A stretch of 64,000 nt of DNA from assembly GCA_041652575.1 (NCBI GenBank), contig JBAZHC010000008.1, forward strand, positions 62,001-126,000, given 5' to 3'. The notes below the pieces were generated by a model, which was given only the letters and a program-made list of their open reading frames with translations, made no database searches and was not told the DNA's origin. This document shows, in pieces, positions 42,988-52,007 of this stretch. The position numbers and the translations under genes are program-made. The stretch is from Phycisphaerae bacterium. GTDB taxonomy: Bacteria > Planctomycetota > Phycisphaerae > Sedimentisphaerales > UBA12454. Each line of letters opens with the position of its first letter. Within the stretch, counting starts at the first letter, position 1.

Positions 42988-44583
42988 ATGGTTTTTATTC
43001 TTCACAGATACATTTTTAGGGAATTGTTCAAGGTCTTTGCCCTTTCGGCGATGGCCCTTGGCGTTATCATGAGTCTGGGCAGTCTTTTGCGGCCCGTTCA
43101 GGAATATGGCGTTGGTCCTCGCCAGGTATTCGACCTGCTATGTTATTTTCTCCCGATAACGATGACATTTGTCCTGCCCGTTGCCGCCCTTTTCGCAACT
43201 TCCCTTGTGTACGGAAGAATTGCCGCCGACAACGAGTTCGACGCCTGCAAGGCAAGCGGAATAAGTCCTTCGATGCTTTTTTATCCCGCTCTTGTACTGG
43301 CGATTATAATTTCCATAGCCAACTTACTGTTAAGTTTTCACGTCGTGCCCGCTTATGTCCAGCGAGCCGAAGCGGCCATGAAAGCCGATGCCAAGCAGAT
43401 ATTATTTCGAAATATCCAGCGGCAGGGTTACTATTCTCTGCCCGGCAGTCAATTCAGAATCTACGCCGACGCCGTCGACATCAAAAACTCCGGCCTGTTG
43501 GGCGTGGTAATTATTGACACCAGCAAAGACAAAGAAAAAAAACTTATCACCGCTGAATCCGCGACGGTAAATTTTGACAATACCGCCAAAACCAATGAGG
43601 TAAAGGTTTACGCCAAAAACGCTTTTCAGTTTGACGAGCAGGGTGGAATATTCGTCAAGGCGATTTCTGTGCTCGGCGACTTCCAGGCGCTTATGGGCGA
43701 CGACGTAAAATTCCGGAAAATAGAGCAGATGAACGCCATCAAGCTTTCACCTATGACTTACTATCCGATAGCTGTCTGCGCTTGGAACGCGTACGAACGG
43801 CTGACTACCGAAATGCTGTATAAGGAAATAAAAAACGCTCTTAACGCCAAAACCGATAACTTTTACCAGTTGCATAACGACAATGCCCTGATTCGGTTTA
43901 CCGGCGAAAAATGCCTGCTTAATAGCGAACAGGACAACATAGAGCTTACCGGGAAAATCGTACTGTTTGAATACGACAAAAGCAGTGGTGAGCTTACAAG
44001 GAGCTATCGCGGCGAAAAACTCACCCTTCAGCTCTCCGCCGAAACCCAAACCAGGCCCAGTACGAAAATCGTACTTACACTTCCAAATGCAATCTGGCTC
44101 GACCGCGGCGTGGAATTTATAAAGCCCCGCTACTCGGCAAAGGAACTTGCCCTGCCGGATTCCATTGCTTCAAAACTCGGAGAAGACGTTATTACCACTG
44201 CCCAGGCCCACAGTTATATTACCGCCCCATCGTCGAGGCTTGAAGAGCTTATCAAAGAAATGAAACGTAAAATCCGTGTAACGCTTTTCGAAATCAAGGC
44301 CGAAATTCATTCGAGACTCGTCTTTGGCATAGGCTGCATAACATTGATACTTATCGGCACTGAGCTTGGAATTATATTCAAAGGCGGGCATCTCCTGACT
44401 GCTTTCGGAATCAGTTCTATCCCCGCCGCCGCGCTGCTTGTCTTTATTATGGCCGGAAAAAACATAACGACAAATCAAAATTCTTCGGCAGGCGCCGATT
44501 TCGGCGTCTCGTTTATGTGGACAGGACTGCTGATTCTGTCTATCTTCGCCGTTGTGTTTTACAGGAAATTATTAAAAAATTAA
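42988..44583 (+). CDS. lptF: LptF/LptG family permease (LptF-like)
   Basis: A 531-residue inner-membrane protein of the LPS exporter. Three N-terminal helices (VFALSAMALGVIMSLGSL, LLCYFLPITMTFVLPVAALFATSLVYGR, FYPALVLAIIISIANLLLSF) flank the AADNEFDACKASGISP coupling helix, then a large periplasmic beta-jellyroll (about residues 130-420) and three C-terminal helices. The periplasmic part is longer than usual for LptF. It is four bases upstream of lptG. LptB, the ATPase, is at 31701-32465. Confidence 0.88.
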   Translation: MVFILHRYIFRELFKVFALSAMALGVIMSLGSLLRPVQEYGVGPRQVFDLLCYFLPITMTFVLPVAALFATSLVYGRIAADNEFDACKASGISPSMLFYPALVLAIIISIANLLLSFHVVPAYVQRAEAAMKADAKQILFRNIQRQGYYSLPGSQFRIYADAVDIKNSGLLGVVIIDTSKDKEKKLITAESATVNFDNTAKTNEVKVYAKNAFQFDEQGGIFVKAISVLGDFQALMGDDVKFRKIEQMNAIKLSPMTYYPIAVCAWNAYERLTTEMLYKEIKNALNAKTDNFYQLHNDNALIRFTGEKCLLNSEQDNIELTGKIVLFEYDKSSGELTRSYRGEKLTLQLSAETQTRPSTKIVLTLPNAIWLDRGVEFIKPRYSAKELALPDSIASKLGEDVITTAQAHSYITAPSSRLEELIKEMKRKIRVTLFEIKAEIHSRLVFGIGCITLILIGTELGIIFKGGHLLTAFGISSIPAAALLVFIMAGKNITTNQNSSAGADFGVSFMWTGLLILSIFAVVFYRKLLKN

Positions 44584-44586
44584 AAT

Positions 44587-45690
44587 ATGAAGACCCTTGA
44601 TAAATATGTAATGAAAAACTTTCTCACAGGTTATCTGATTGCTTTCCTTGTGCTGATGGGGCTGCGCATAATGATAGACCTGTTCGTCAATGTCGACGAA
44701 TTTACGGAAAATGCGCAGCTTACATCCGTTCAGGTGCTGACAAATATCACGTCATATTACGGCAGATACAGTTTTCTGTACTTTCGTGACTTTGCCGGAA
44801 TGATTACTGTCGTCGCGGCAGTGTTCTCGCTTGGAAAAATGACAAAAAACAACGAGCTGGTGGCCATAATGGCTTCCGGCGTAAGTCTCAAGCGGATGAT
44901 AACACCTATTCTGGTTTTATCTCTTGCCTTCGCCGGCCTGCACGTAATCGACGAGGAACTTCTTATACCGCCGATGGCCGACAAACTTGTCCGCTCGCAC
45001 GACGCTCTTGACGCGACTCTTTCTTATGATATGTGGTTCATCGGCGACAGCAGCGGCAACCTGTTCTGCTCCCCACAGTTCAAGGTACAGGACGGCATCA
45101 TTATAAATCCGACAATAATAACAAGAACCAGGAAGGGAAATTCCATACTCTGGGATGTTACAGGCATAATCAAAGCCGATTCCGCTCGTTACGACGATAA
45201 TAAAAATTCATGGATTCTGGATAACGGCGTGTTTCTGGCTGTATCGCAGAAGCTTGCCGACAAATCCTACCAAACGATAAAAACCTGTCCAAGCGACCTC
45301 ACCCCGAAAGATATCCCCGTAAGGCGAAAATCAGCGCACATGGACCTGCTCAGTTCTTACGACCTTATAAAACTCGCCAGGCAGAGTCCCAAAGACCTCG
45401 CAAGACTCTACGCGCAGAAAAACTTCCGTTTAACAGACCCCATAATAAATCTCATTATGCTTATGATTTCTCTGCCAGTACTTGTCTGCAGAGACCCGAA
45501 AAGTCTCAAATCTGCTGTCTTTATAAGTTTCGCCCTGACGGGCACCTGCTATATCCTGACTTTCGTAAGCAAAATCTTCGCCTCGGAAATAACTATAGCC
45601 GGCAGGGTTATGCCCGAATTGTGGGCCTGGCTGCCGATTTTCATCTTTCTGCCGATAGCCTTTATCGAGCTGGATTCAATGAAAACATAA
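44587..45690 (+). CDS. lptG: LptF/LptG family permease (LptG-like)
   Basis: A 367-residue partner of the preceding permease. LDKYVMKNFLTGYLIAFLVLMGLRIMIDLFVNVDEF is the first helix, FAGMITVVAAVFSLGKMTKNNELVAIMASGVSLKRMITPIL contains the coupling helix, and three C-terminal helices end the protein. The periplasmic domain (about 125-260) is the jellyroll that passes LPS on. Length is normal. A C-terminal phrase repeat separates it from the next gene. Confidence 0.9.
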   Translation: MKTLDKYVMKNFLTGYLIAFLVLMGLRIMIDLFVNVDEFTENAQLTSVQVLTNITSYYGRYSFLYFRDFAGMITVVAAVFSLGKMTKNNELVAIMASGVSLKRMITPILVLSLAFAGLHVIDEELLIPPMADKLVRSHDALDATLSYDMWFIGDSSGNLFCSPQFKVQDGIIINPTIITRTRKGNSILWDVTGIIKADSARYDDNKNSWILDNGVFLAVSQKLADKSYQTIKTCPSDLTPKDIPVRRKSAHMDLLSSYDLIKLARQSPKDLARLYAQKNFRLTDPIINLIMLMISLPVLVCRDPKSLKSAVFISFALTGTCYILTFVSKIFASEITIAGRVMPELWAWLPIFIFLPIAFIELDSMKT

Positions 45691-45737
45691 AAGCCGCCAA
45701 AAAAAAATTGCATTTTAAATTTTTAATTCTAAATTAT

Positions 45738-45764
45738 CTTAGTGTCTTTGTGCCTTAGTGGCTA
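45738..45764. repeat. Single phrase-repeat arm before the aminotransferase gene
   Basis: CTTAGTGTCTTTGTGCCTTA begins at 45738 and runs to GTGGCTA at 45764, the same right arm as in the elements at 11221 and 41971 but without a left arm. It lies immediately before the ribosome site AAGGAT of the aminotransferase. Confidence 0.65.
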
Positions 45765-45780
45765 TTTAAGGATATAAAAA

Positions 45781-46977
45781 ATGACAGAATTTAAAATAGA
45801 ACCGGCTGAACGTATTAAAAGACTGCCGCCTTATCTTTTTGGAAGACTTAACGCTCTTAAGCTCGCCAAAAGACAGCAGCAAATCGACATTATCGACCTC
45901 GGTATGGGAAATCCCTCCGACCCCACTCCGCAGGTAATCGTTGACAAGCTTTGCGAAGCCGCCCGCGACCCCCGCAATCAGCGGTACAGCTCCAGCAGAG
46001 GCATCTTTAATCTCAGAAGAGAAGTCGCTATTAAATATGCCAAACAGTATAACGTCGAACTCGACCCAAATACCGAAGTCCTCGCCTGTATCGGCTCAAA
46101 GGAAGGTTTTAGTCATTTGTGTCTTGCGATGCTCGGTCCCGGAGATACGGCTCTCGTCGCTGACCCGGCGTTTCCAATCCATATTTACGCCGTTGCTCTT
46201 GCCGGCGCAAACGTCGTTACTGTACCGCTCGGCAATACACAGGATTCGCTGAAAAATATTCAGGAAACCTGCGAAAAACTTTATCCACGTCCGAAGATGA
46301 TGATTTTGAACTTTCCGCATAATCCAACGGCAATGACTGTTGATGACATAAGTTATTTTGAAACTGTTGTCGATATCGCAAAAAGACTCAATATCGCTGT
46401 CATTCACGACTTCGCCTATGGCGATACCTGCTTTGACGGCTACAAGGCTCCGAGTTTCCTTTCTGCAAAAGGCGCAAAGGACGTAGGTGTAGAATTTTCC
46501 ACTTTGAGCAAGGCCTACAATATGGCCGGCTGGCGAATAGGCTTCGCAACCGGAAACAAGCAGATGATTGAAGCCCTTGCGACTATTAAGGGTTATTATG
46601 ATTACGGCATTTTCCAGGCCATTCAGATTGCAAGTATTATCGCGATGAGGCAATGCGAAAACGATACAGTTGAGCAGAACAAAAAATATCAGTTCCGCAG
46701 GGATGTCGTCTGCGACTGCCTTGCGAAAGTCGGCTGGCAGGTCGAAAAACCTCGCGCCTCGATGTTCGTCTGGGCAAGAGTTCCAGATGACCAGTTAAAA
46801 GGCAAAGGCACTATTGATTTCGCGATGGATTTGATTGAAAACGCAAACGTCGTCGTTTCGCCCGGCAGAGCCTTTGGCGAAAATGGCGAAGGGTATATGC
46901 GAATAGCTCTTGTCGAAAATGAAAACCGTATGCGGCAAGCCTTCCGCAACATCAAAAAATACATCCAAAAAGGATAA
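45781..46977 (+). CDS. alaC: Class I/II aminotransferase, AlaC-like (alanine transaminase)
   Basis: A 398-residue PLP enzyme. IIDLGMGNPSDPTPQVIVDKL at the N-terminus, YSSSRGIFNLRREVA, FPHNPTAMTV, HDFAYGDTCFDG and the PLP-lysine region EFSTLSKAYNMAGWRIGFA identify the AlaC subgroup that makes alanine from pyruvate and glutamate. The C-terminal arginine segment GEGYMRIALVE binds the substrate carboxylate. AAGGAT precedes ATG 45781. Other fold-I transaminases, including the LL-DAP type, are less likely. It is followed by two terminators. Confidence 0.9.
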   Translation: MTEFKIEPAERIKRLPPYLFGRLNALKLAKRQQQIDIIDLGMGNPSDPTPQVIVDKLCEAARDPRNQRYSSSRGIFNLRREVAIKYAKQYNVELDPNTEVLACIGSKEGFSHLCLAMLGPGDTALVADPAFPIHIYAVALAGANVVTVPLGNTQDSLKNIQETCEKLYPRPKMMILNFPHNPTAMTVDDISYFETVVDIAKRLNIAVIHDFAYGDTCFDGYKAPSFLSAKGAKDVGVEFSTLSKAYNMAGWRIGFATGNKQMIEALATIKGYYDYGIFQAIQIASIIAMRQCENDTVEQNKKYQFRRDVVCDCLAKVGWQVEKPRASMFVWARVPDDQLKGKGTIDFAMDLIENANVVVSPGRAFGENGEGYMRIALVENENRMRQAFRNIKKYIQKG

Positions 46978-46988
46978 AAATCGGTTAG

Positions 46989-47014
46989 CCCCGCCAACAT
47001 TTTGGCGGGGTTTT
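46989..47014 (+). terminator. Intrinsic terminator of the aminotransferase gene
   Basis: CCCCGCCA (46989-46996) pairs with TGGCGGGG (47003-47010), followed by TTTT. The same 30-base block (GGTTAGCC... at 46983-47012) is repeated in opposite orientation at 63721-63750 with two differences, so this terminator is also a dispersed repeat. Confidence 0.8.
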
Positions 47015-47027
47015 AAATAATATTTAG

Positions 47028-47052
47028 CCCCCGGTTTCACCGGGGGTTTTTT
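47028..47052 (+). terminator. Second terminator overlapping the end of the M56 gene
   Basis: CCCCCGG (47028-47034) pairs with CCGGGGG (47040-47046), followed by six T residues. The hairpin overlaps the last codons of the convergent M56 gene (stop 47037-47039). The aminotransferase thus has two terminators in a row. Confidence 0.8.
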
Positions 47053-50000
47053 ATAATTTCCCCGTTTTCAAATAAAACCTTTATTGCTGCCGAATTGTTA
47101 AGTTCATTAGCTTCAGCAATACTGCTGTCCGTATCAAGAACAACGGTAAATTGATTTATGCCTCCTTCAATCGCAAAAGGTGAACTTTGCTCATTCCAAA
47201 ACTCGCCCGGCTTGATTGGCCCTGCGCCGTGGCTGCCGGTTTGCGGCTTGCCGAAAAGATTCTGATTTTCTTTCGGGTCTCCCTTGTAAAAATTCATTCT
47301 GAATGCAGGGGCGGTCGCAGTTCCGTGATTTCCGATTTTCGCCGTTACCGTATATAATCCCCCTGCCGGATAAGGCTGGATACTGAATTCTTCAATATAA
47401 ACATCTAAGTCTTTACTTCCACTACTGACTGATTTCGAGACATTTGATGTAATAGTTGAAATATCCGGCACTTTTTCCGCAGAACCTTTTTGAGCAAAAT
47501 ATATACCGCCAAAGCCGCTACCGCCGTTGGCCGGATAAAAGCTCAAATGAAGCCAGCCTTCTTTCTGATAAGTAAAGGTTCTGGTAAAATCGCCGCTGCC
47601 GCGTTTTATTACAGGGCCTTGCTGGCTGTCAATTTCGCCGTTAGTAGCGTAAATATGGAGCATCGCCTCATCGGCGGAAGACAAATCATATTTTCCTTTT
47701 ACCGTATAAGTTTGACCGGTTTCAATTTTATCTGTGCTGCCGAGAACTTCAGTAATTTCGATTGAATCGCCTTCTAAAAATGACTGTTTTGTTATTTCAA
47801 AGTCGATTGAATATAACCGTACATCCGCCTCTATTTTACCGAATGAAATCAGCTTTTCATCTTTATCAAAAACAAAAAGCTGGTTCGTAATTATTTTGTC
47901 TTTATCCCAGATAGTCGCCTGATATTTATAACGTATTGATTGGTTGCCGTTAGCGTCAATTATCGGCTCGCCCCATTCGATAGTTTTTCTTTGGGTAATA
48001 TCCCTGTAATTATGCTTAAAAAAGTCTTCAACCAGATTTTGCAGCTTTTCTTTTTCATCTGAAGGTTCTTCCTTGAATATTTCTTTATAGAGCTGTTTGG
48101 CTAAATCATGCTTATCGCTTTTAATATCAAAATAGGGCATTAGATGTTTTTTTATAATTTCTTTATCTGCACCAAAAGTAAGTCCCCATCTAATTCTACT
48201 TACAAAATCATTCGAATTACTTTCGTTTAAAGCCATTTCTACAAGCTGTTTGATAACTTGCTCATCCTTGTTGGTAATAACCGAAAGCCCAAAATAAACC
48301 GCCTGGTATCGAACATTTTGGCTTTGGTCTTTTGATAATTGTAGTAATATTTCAATTGCTTCTGCCGGCTGAACATTTTGTCCCCAAACAAAATTACTGC
48401 CAAGAATACGAGCGGTTTCTGCTCGAATGTCTGCATCATTATCTTTAGCGCATTCACCTAAAGCAGCCATAAAACTACTGTCATGAAACAATGTTATTCC
48501 ATTTCGGTTTACAAATTTGCAGGCTTTGCGTCTCTCCTCGCTTGTACCTGTTAAAAATGTTTTTTTAATTTCCGGCAAATTATTACCGAATTCACGAATT
48601 GTCTTTTCAGTTTGTTGTTTTTGATTCCACTCTCTTTCCCACCTGTCCCAGTCAATTTCACCTTTAAAAGCTTTAACAACTATATCTGCATGCTCTCGTT
48701 TTACAGGATCGGAACTGCGTAAATAAGGCTCAAGAAAAGCTATGAATTCATTCCCTTGTTTCGATTGCTTTACCCCCCAGATAATCCGCCCAAGTTGATG
48801 GTATTCCAAAGCAATGTCAACGAGACGTTTGAGAACTTTTTCAGATTTAGGATTAGCAACAGACAGCCCGCTATAAACCGCATAATATTTGTACTCTGGA
48901 CTAAAGCTTGCATAATAAACTAAATCGATCGCTCTTTGATCGTCAGGTTCTCTGTTCCAAATATATTTCACGCCGATATATTGCATAGGAAAATTGTCTT
49001 TATATTTGATTGTGCATTTTCTTAATCCTTTACGAAAAAGCTCAAAAAATGAATCATCATCCAGATTTATTGTGCCTTTATTTTCCCACCATTCATCTAA
49101 TTTCTTACCGGCTTCCACATCTTCAGGAAAATATGATTCAAATATTGACAAGTCGTTTTGATTACTTTGCAATTTTTCTTTTTCAACTGTTCCGTCTACG
49201 GTCTTATGCTCTTGTGCTCTTATGCCCTCTTTATCAACTCTTTCAATCTGCACATCCGTCTTAACTCCCGGCTTTAGTGAAACATTTTTAAAGTCTATCC
49301 ATTCAACTGCATCATCAGATCGATCCTTTTCGTATGCATAATCATTTTGCCATTGCCCCCAGCAAACACCAACTCTAAGATCACATTGCTTTATCTGTTC
49401 ATCAAAAGCAGCACCAAGCCAGACGACTTTTTCATTGGGTGAACCATCAATATATTTAATATTTTCTTTGCCATCCTTTTCACTAATACTTAACAAAGTC
49501 CCACCATTTATAGTCTTGAAATTGGTGGGAATAATCCTGGCGTCAACTTTCTTTCCTGCCAAGCCACTAAATTTTACAGCAAATTTATAACCTTTTTCGC
49601 CACTTCTCGGAAACGCTTTTCCAAAGTCATCATCATAATGAGATTCTTCCAACAAAGCCGCATCCGGCCGCCACCATTGTTTGCCTTTGCTCGGATGCTC
49701 ACAAATACCGATAAGCTCGACTTTTGTGCCGTTGGAAAGTTTTATTGAAAAATCATTCTGTTTAATATTTCTTATATTCTCTGCCTGCCCTGAGCCTGTC
49801 GAATGGGTGAGCTCTGTGTCCTCTGTGGCTAAAATATTTTTCTCTGTGGCCTTTAATTCAAAATTTACAACCTTTTCTTTTTCCTTCTCGCCTAAAAGTT
49901 TTACAAGCAGAATATCAGTCTTATCTTTATACCCCGCCGCCCTGCATTTCAGAATATGTTCCTCGTAATACGTTTTATAACTGTAATTACCGTTCGCGTC

Positions 50001-51224
50001 GGTAGTAGTGTTATACTTGCCGTAGGCGTAAGTTACGACATCCCCGACTATCGCCCCTGCTATCGGCTTTCCCGTCTTCGCATCCGTTACTGTCCCTTTG
50101 ATTATAAAATCCGGAACTGCCTTAAATTTCGCCATCGGCAGCACACACGCCGACATCACACATATCAAAATAAAAATCGTCGCGATTCGCAAAGGCCGAT
50201 ACCTCCAGCTTTTTTTCTCCAGCCATTTCAGCCTGTCCACCAGCCAGCTCGAATTTTCAAACAGGCCTAATAATCCTAAACCCGGGTCAACCGGCTCTGC
50301 TAACAATTGTCTGGCCGTCTCAAGCAGTGTCTGTCGATAACCGGCTGTTTTTTCTTTTAATAATTTAGCGACAGTCGCATCGCAGCAAAGTTCTCTCAGG
50401 TTTTGCATCGGTTTTCTCGCCAGCCAAATCAGCGGATTGAACCAGTACACGATTTGCAGAATCATATAAACTGCGTGAACGAATAAATCACCGCGTTTTA
50501 TATGCGCAAGTTCATGCAGAAAGATATGCTCGGCATCCTGTACCGTCATATTTTGAAGTTTGCCTGCCGGCATAAGCAGCACCGGCCTGAAAACGCCGAA
50601 CACCGCCGGACAGCAAACCTTATTTGTCAAAATCACCTGCGGAACTTTTCTCAGCCTCAGTTTTTTAGCCGTCGATTCCAATAATCCTTCCAGTCTTTCC
50701 GGCAGATTCGATTGCTGCTTGTTTTTTAAATGCTCCCGCCTCAGATTACCTAATCTTATAACCAGCCACCCCGCCAGAATCGCCATACCCCCCGTCCACA
50801 CGAACATAATATAAACCTTCCACGACAATGACGCCTGCATATCAACCCTTTGTGGCAATTCCGATCTGTTTAGCCCCCGGACCTGTGCCAGGGGTTCTTC
50901 CGTTTTTGTTTTCATCATTTCAACAGCGGGTTCTAGGGCTTGGGTAGTCTGTGGTGATATTTGTGGTTGATTTATTTTTATCGCCGTTTGTTTAACCATA
51001 AATGGAATTTCCGCCGTGAAGCTTGTCGGCGAAGTAAGCGATGGCGGTAAAACAAGTTTTACGAGAATCAAAAGCCAAAGCGCGTATCGCACCTGCGGCC
51101 ACGTCCATTTTTTTATCAAAAGGTCAATCCCCGCTATGATGATAATCAGCAGGCCGACCTGCCAGAGCATCGACACTTCCCAGTCGAACCATCTTTCCGC
51201 TAATTGATTTAATATCGCTGTCAT
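47037..51224 (-). CDS. Giant BlaR1-like M56 metallopeptidase with carboxypeptidase-regulatory, HEAT and CARDB domains
   Basis: A 1395-residue membrane sensor-protease. Residues 1-360 resemble BlaR1/MecR1: four membrane helices and a zinc site FLHELAHIKRGD (H237, E238, H241) with ELCCDATVAKLL (E278). A carboxypeptidase-regulatory-like domain follows (about 372-450, IIKGTVTDAKTGKPIAGA), then helical HEAT-like repeats (about 700-1100) and a terminal CARDB domain (about 1280-1390, YTVTAKIGNHGTATAPAF). A dispersed repeat is translated near 460-482. It lies 11 bases after blaI and GGAG precedes its ATG. Known relatives cleave BlaI after sensing; the signal here is unknown. Confidence 0.85.
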   Translation of the reverse strand: MTAILNQLAERWFDWEVSMLWQVGLLIIIIAGIDLLIKKWTWPQVRYALWLLILVKLVLPPSLTSPTSFTAEIPFMVKQTAIKINQPQISPQTTQALEPAVEMMKTKTEEPLAQVRGLNRSELPQRVDMQASLSWKVYIMFVWTGGMAILAGWLVIRLGNLRREHLKNKQQSNLPERLEGLLESTAKKLRLRKVPQVILTNKVCCPAVFGVFRPVLLMPAGKLQNMTVQDAEHIFLHELAHIKRGDLFVHAVYMILQIVYWFNPLIWLARKPMQNLRELCCDATVAKLLKEKTAGYRQTLLETARQLLAEPVDPGLGLLGLFENSSWLVDRLKWLEKKSWRYRPLRIATIFILICVMSACVLPMAKFKAVPDFIIKGTVTDAKTGKPIAGAIVGDVVTYAYGKYNTTTDANGNYSYKTYYEEHILKCRAAGYKDKTDILLVKLLGEKEKEKVVNFELKATEKNILATEDTELTHSTGSGQAENIRNIKQNDFSIKLSNGTKVELIGICEHPSKGKQWWRPDAALLEESHYDDDFGKAFPRSGEKGYKFAVKFSGLAGKKVDARIIPTNFKTINGGTLLSISEKDGKENIKYIDGSPNEKVVWLGAAFDEQIKQCDLRVGVCWGQWQNDYAYEKDRSDDAVEWIDFKNVSLKPGVKTDVQIERVDKEGIRAQEHKTVDGTVEKEKLQSNQNDLSIFESYFPEDVEAGKKLDEWWENKGTINLDDDSFFELFRKGLRKCTIKYKDNFPMQYIGVKYIWNREPDDQRAIDLVYYASFSPEYKYYAVYSGLSVANPKSEKVLKRLVDIALEYHQLGRIIWGVKQSKQGNEFIAFLEPYLRSSDPVKREHADIVVKAFKGEIDWDRWEREWNQKQQTEKTIREFGNNLPEIKKTFLTGTSEERRKACKFVNRNGITLFHDSSFMAALGECAKDNDADIRAETARILGSNFVWGQNVQPAEAIEILLQLSKDQSQNVRYQAVYFGLSVITNKDEQVIKQLVEMALNESNSNDFVSRIRWGLTFGADKEIIKKHLMPYFDIKSDKHDLAKQLYKEIFKEEPSDEKEKLQNLVEDFFKHNYRDITQRKTIEWGEPIIDANGNQSIRYKYQATIWDKDKIITNQLFVFDKDEKLISFGKIEADVRLYSIDFEITKQSFLEGDSIEITEVLGSTDKIETGQTYTVKGKYDLSSADEAMLHIYATNGEIDSQQGPVIKRGSGDFTRTFTYQKEGWLHLSFYPANGGSGFGGIYFAQKGSAEKVPDISTITSNVSKSVSSGSKDLDVYIEEFSIQPYPAGGLYTVTAKIGNHGTATAPAFRMNFYKGDPKENQNLFGKPQTGSHGAGPIKPGEFWNEQSSPFAIEGGINQFTVVLDTDSSIAEANELNNSAAIKVLFENGEIIKNPR
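49783..49852. repeat. Two repeat families translated in frame inside the M56 gene
   Basis: GCCTGCCCTGAGCCTGTCGA at 49783-49802, continuing AATGGG, is the CPEPVEG-type repeat, read here on the minus strand as HSTGSGQA. Directly beside it are CACAGAG-family units, read as ATEKNILATEDTE. Neither breaks the reading frame. They lie in the linker between the regulatory-like and HEAT domains, where insertions are tolerated. Confidence 0.75.
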
Positions 51225-51235
51225 TTTTATCTCCT

Positions 51236-51655
51236 TTACTTTTCTCTGTGTCCTCTGTGCTCTCTGTGGCTTAAATTAGTATTTTCTTTCTCTGTGGCCA
51301 AACCTTTTTCCAGCATTTTTACAATTTCTTTTCTCTCATTTGCCGATATTTTTTTCTCTTCCACCAGAAAATGCATCAGCGGCCCGAACGCCCCGTCAAA
51401 GGCCTGATTAGCGAGAGATGCCAGTGCACTGCGCCTTGCGGTTTGTCTGCTGACGATTGGTTCGTAAAGACTTGTATTTCCTTTTTTGCTTTCTTTGACT
51501 GCGCCTTTTTCCGCCAGTCTGGTCAGAAGCGTTTTTATCGTGGTATATGCCCAGTTAATTTCCTTAGGCAGTCTCTCTGCGATCCCCCGCGCAGTCGCGG
51601 GATACCTTTCCCACAGACAATTCATTATCTGCCATTCCGTATCTGTAAGTTTCAT
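51236..51655 (-). CDS. BlaI/MecI/CopY-family transcriptional repressor
   Basis: A 139-residue winged-helix repressor: MKLTDTEWQIMNCLWERYPATARGIAERLP and WAYTTIKTLLTRLAEKGAVKE form the DNA-binding head, and a dimerisation tail follows. It partners the M56 protease downstream, as BlaI does BlaR1. AAGGA supports ATG 51655. The last residues, SHREHRGHREK, are encoded by CACAGAG-family repeat DNA, so the natural C-terminus was probably replaced by the repeat. A consensus BlaI-type operator lies in its promoter. Confidence 0.92.
   Translation of the reverse strand: MKLTDTEWQIMNCLWERYPATARGIAERLPKEINWAYTTIKTLLTRLAEKGAVKESKKGNTSLYEPIVSRQTARRSALASLANQAFDGAFGPLMHFLVEEKKISANERKEIVKMLEKGLATEKENTNLSHREHRGHREK
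51239..51300. repeat. CACAGAG-family repeat forming the BlaI C-terminus
   Basis: On the minus strand GCCACAGAG is followed by a spacer and then GCCACAGAG, AGCACAGAG, GACACAGAG units down to the TAA stop at 51236-51238. It is read in a frame different from that used by the same family inside the M56 gene. Confidence 0.7.
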
Positions 51656-51684
51656 AGCCGTTTCCTTTCTACAAATATAGTGGT

Positions 51685-51712
51685 ATTCTACTACATTTGT
51701 AGTAGATGTCAA
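51685..51712 (-). promoter_or_regulatory. blaI promoter with BlaI-type operator between -35 and -10
   Basis: TTGACA (51712-51707) and TAGAAT (51690-51685) on the minus strand are 16 bases apart. Between and touching them is a perfect 18-base palindrome, CTACTACA-TT-TGTAGTAG (51688-51705), which matches the TACA/TGTA dyads bound by BlaI and MecI. Repressor binding would block the promoter. A weaker half-dyad, CTACAAATATAGTG, follows toward the start codon. Confidence 0.8.
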
Positions 51713-51823
51713 CTGTTTTTGGGAAATTCCTGAAAATTTTTTCTGCGATTTCCGCATTCTGATTTTCTGGCTTTTGCTTTTACCGGACATAGGCCCTTTT
51801 GTGTTAAAATAGGCAAAATTTAC

Positions 51824-51852
51824 TTGACTTTTGCCCTTTTTTTTGTTTTAAT
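51824..51852 (+). promoter_or_regulatory. Promoter upstream of the PEP-CTERM pair
   Basis: TTGACT (51824-51829) and TTTAAT (51847-51852) are 17 bases apart. A start near 51859 would give a leader of about 540 bases before the PEP-CTERM gene at 52403, or a separate non-coding RNA. Confidence 0.5.
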
Positions 51853-52007
51853 AGGGGAAATGAATGTTGCATCGCGAAGCTATTTCGCAAGGCGACACGA
51901 GTTCTTTTCTTAATTGGGGTATTATTAGTTAATTTGGGGTATTTAATCTTCATCGATTAAACTGGTTCTTTTTTTTCTTAGACAATTTATTTTCGTAGCT
52001 GCAGGGC

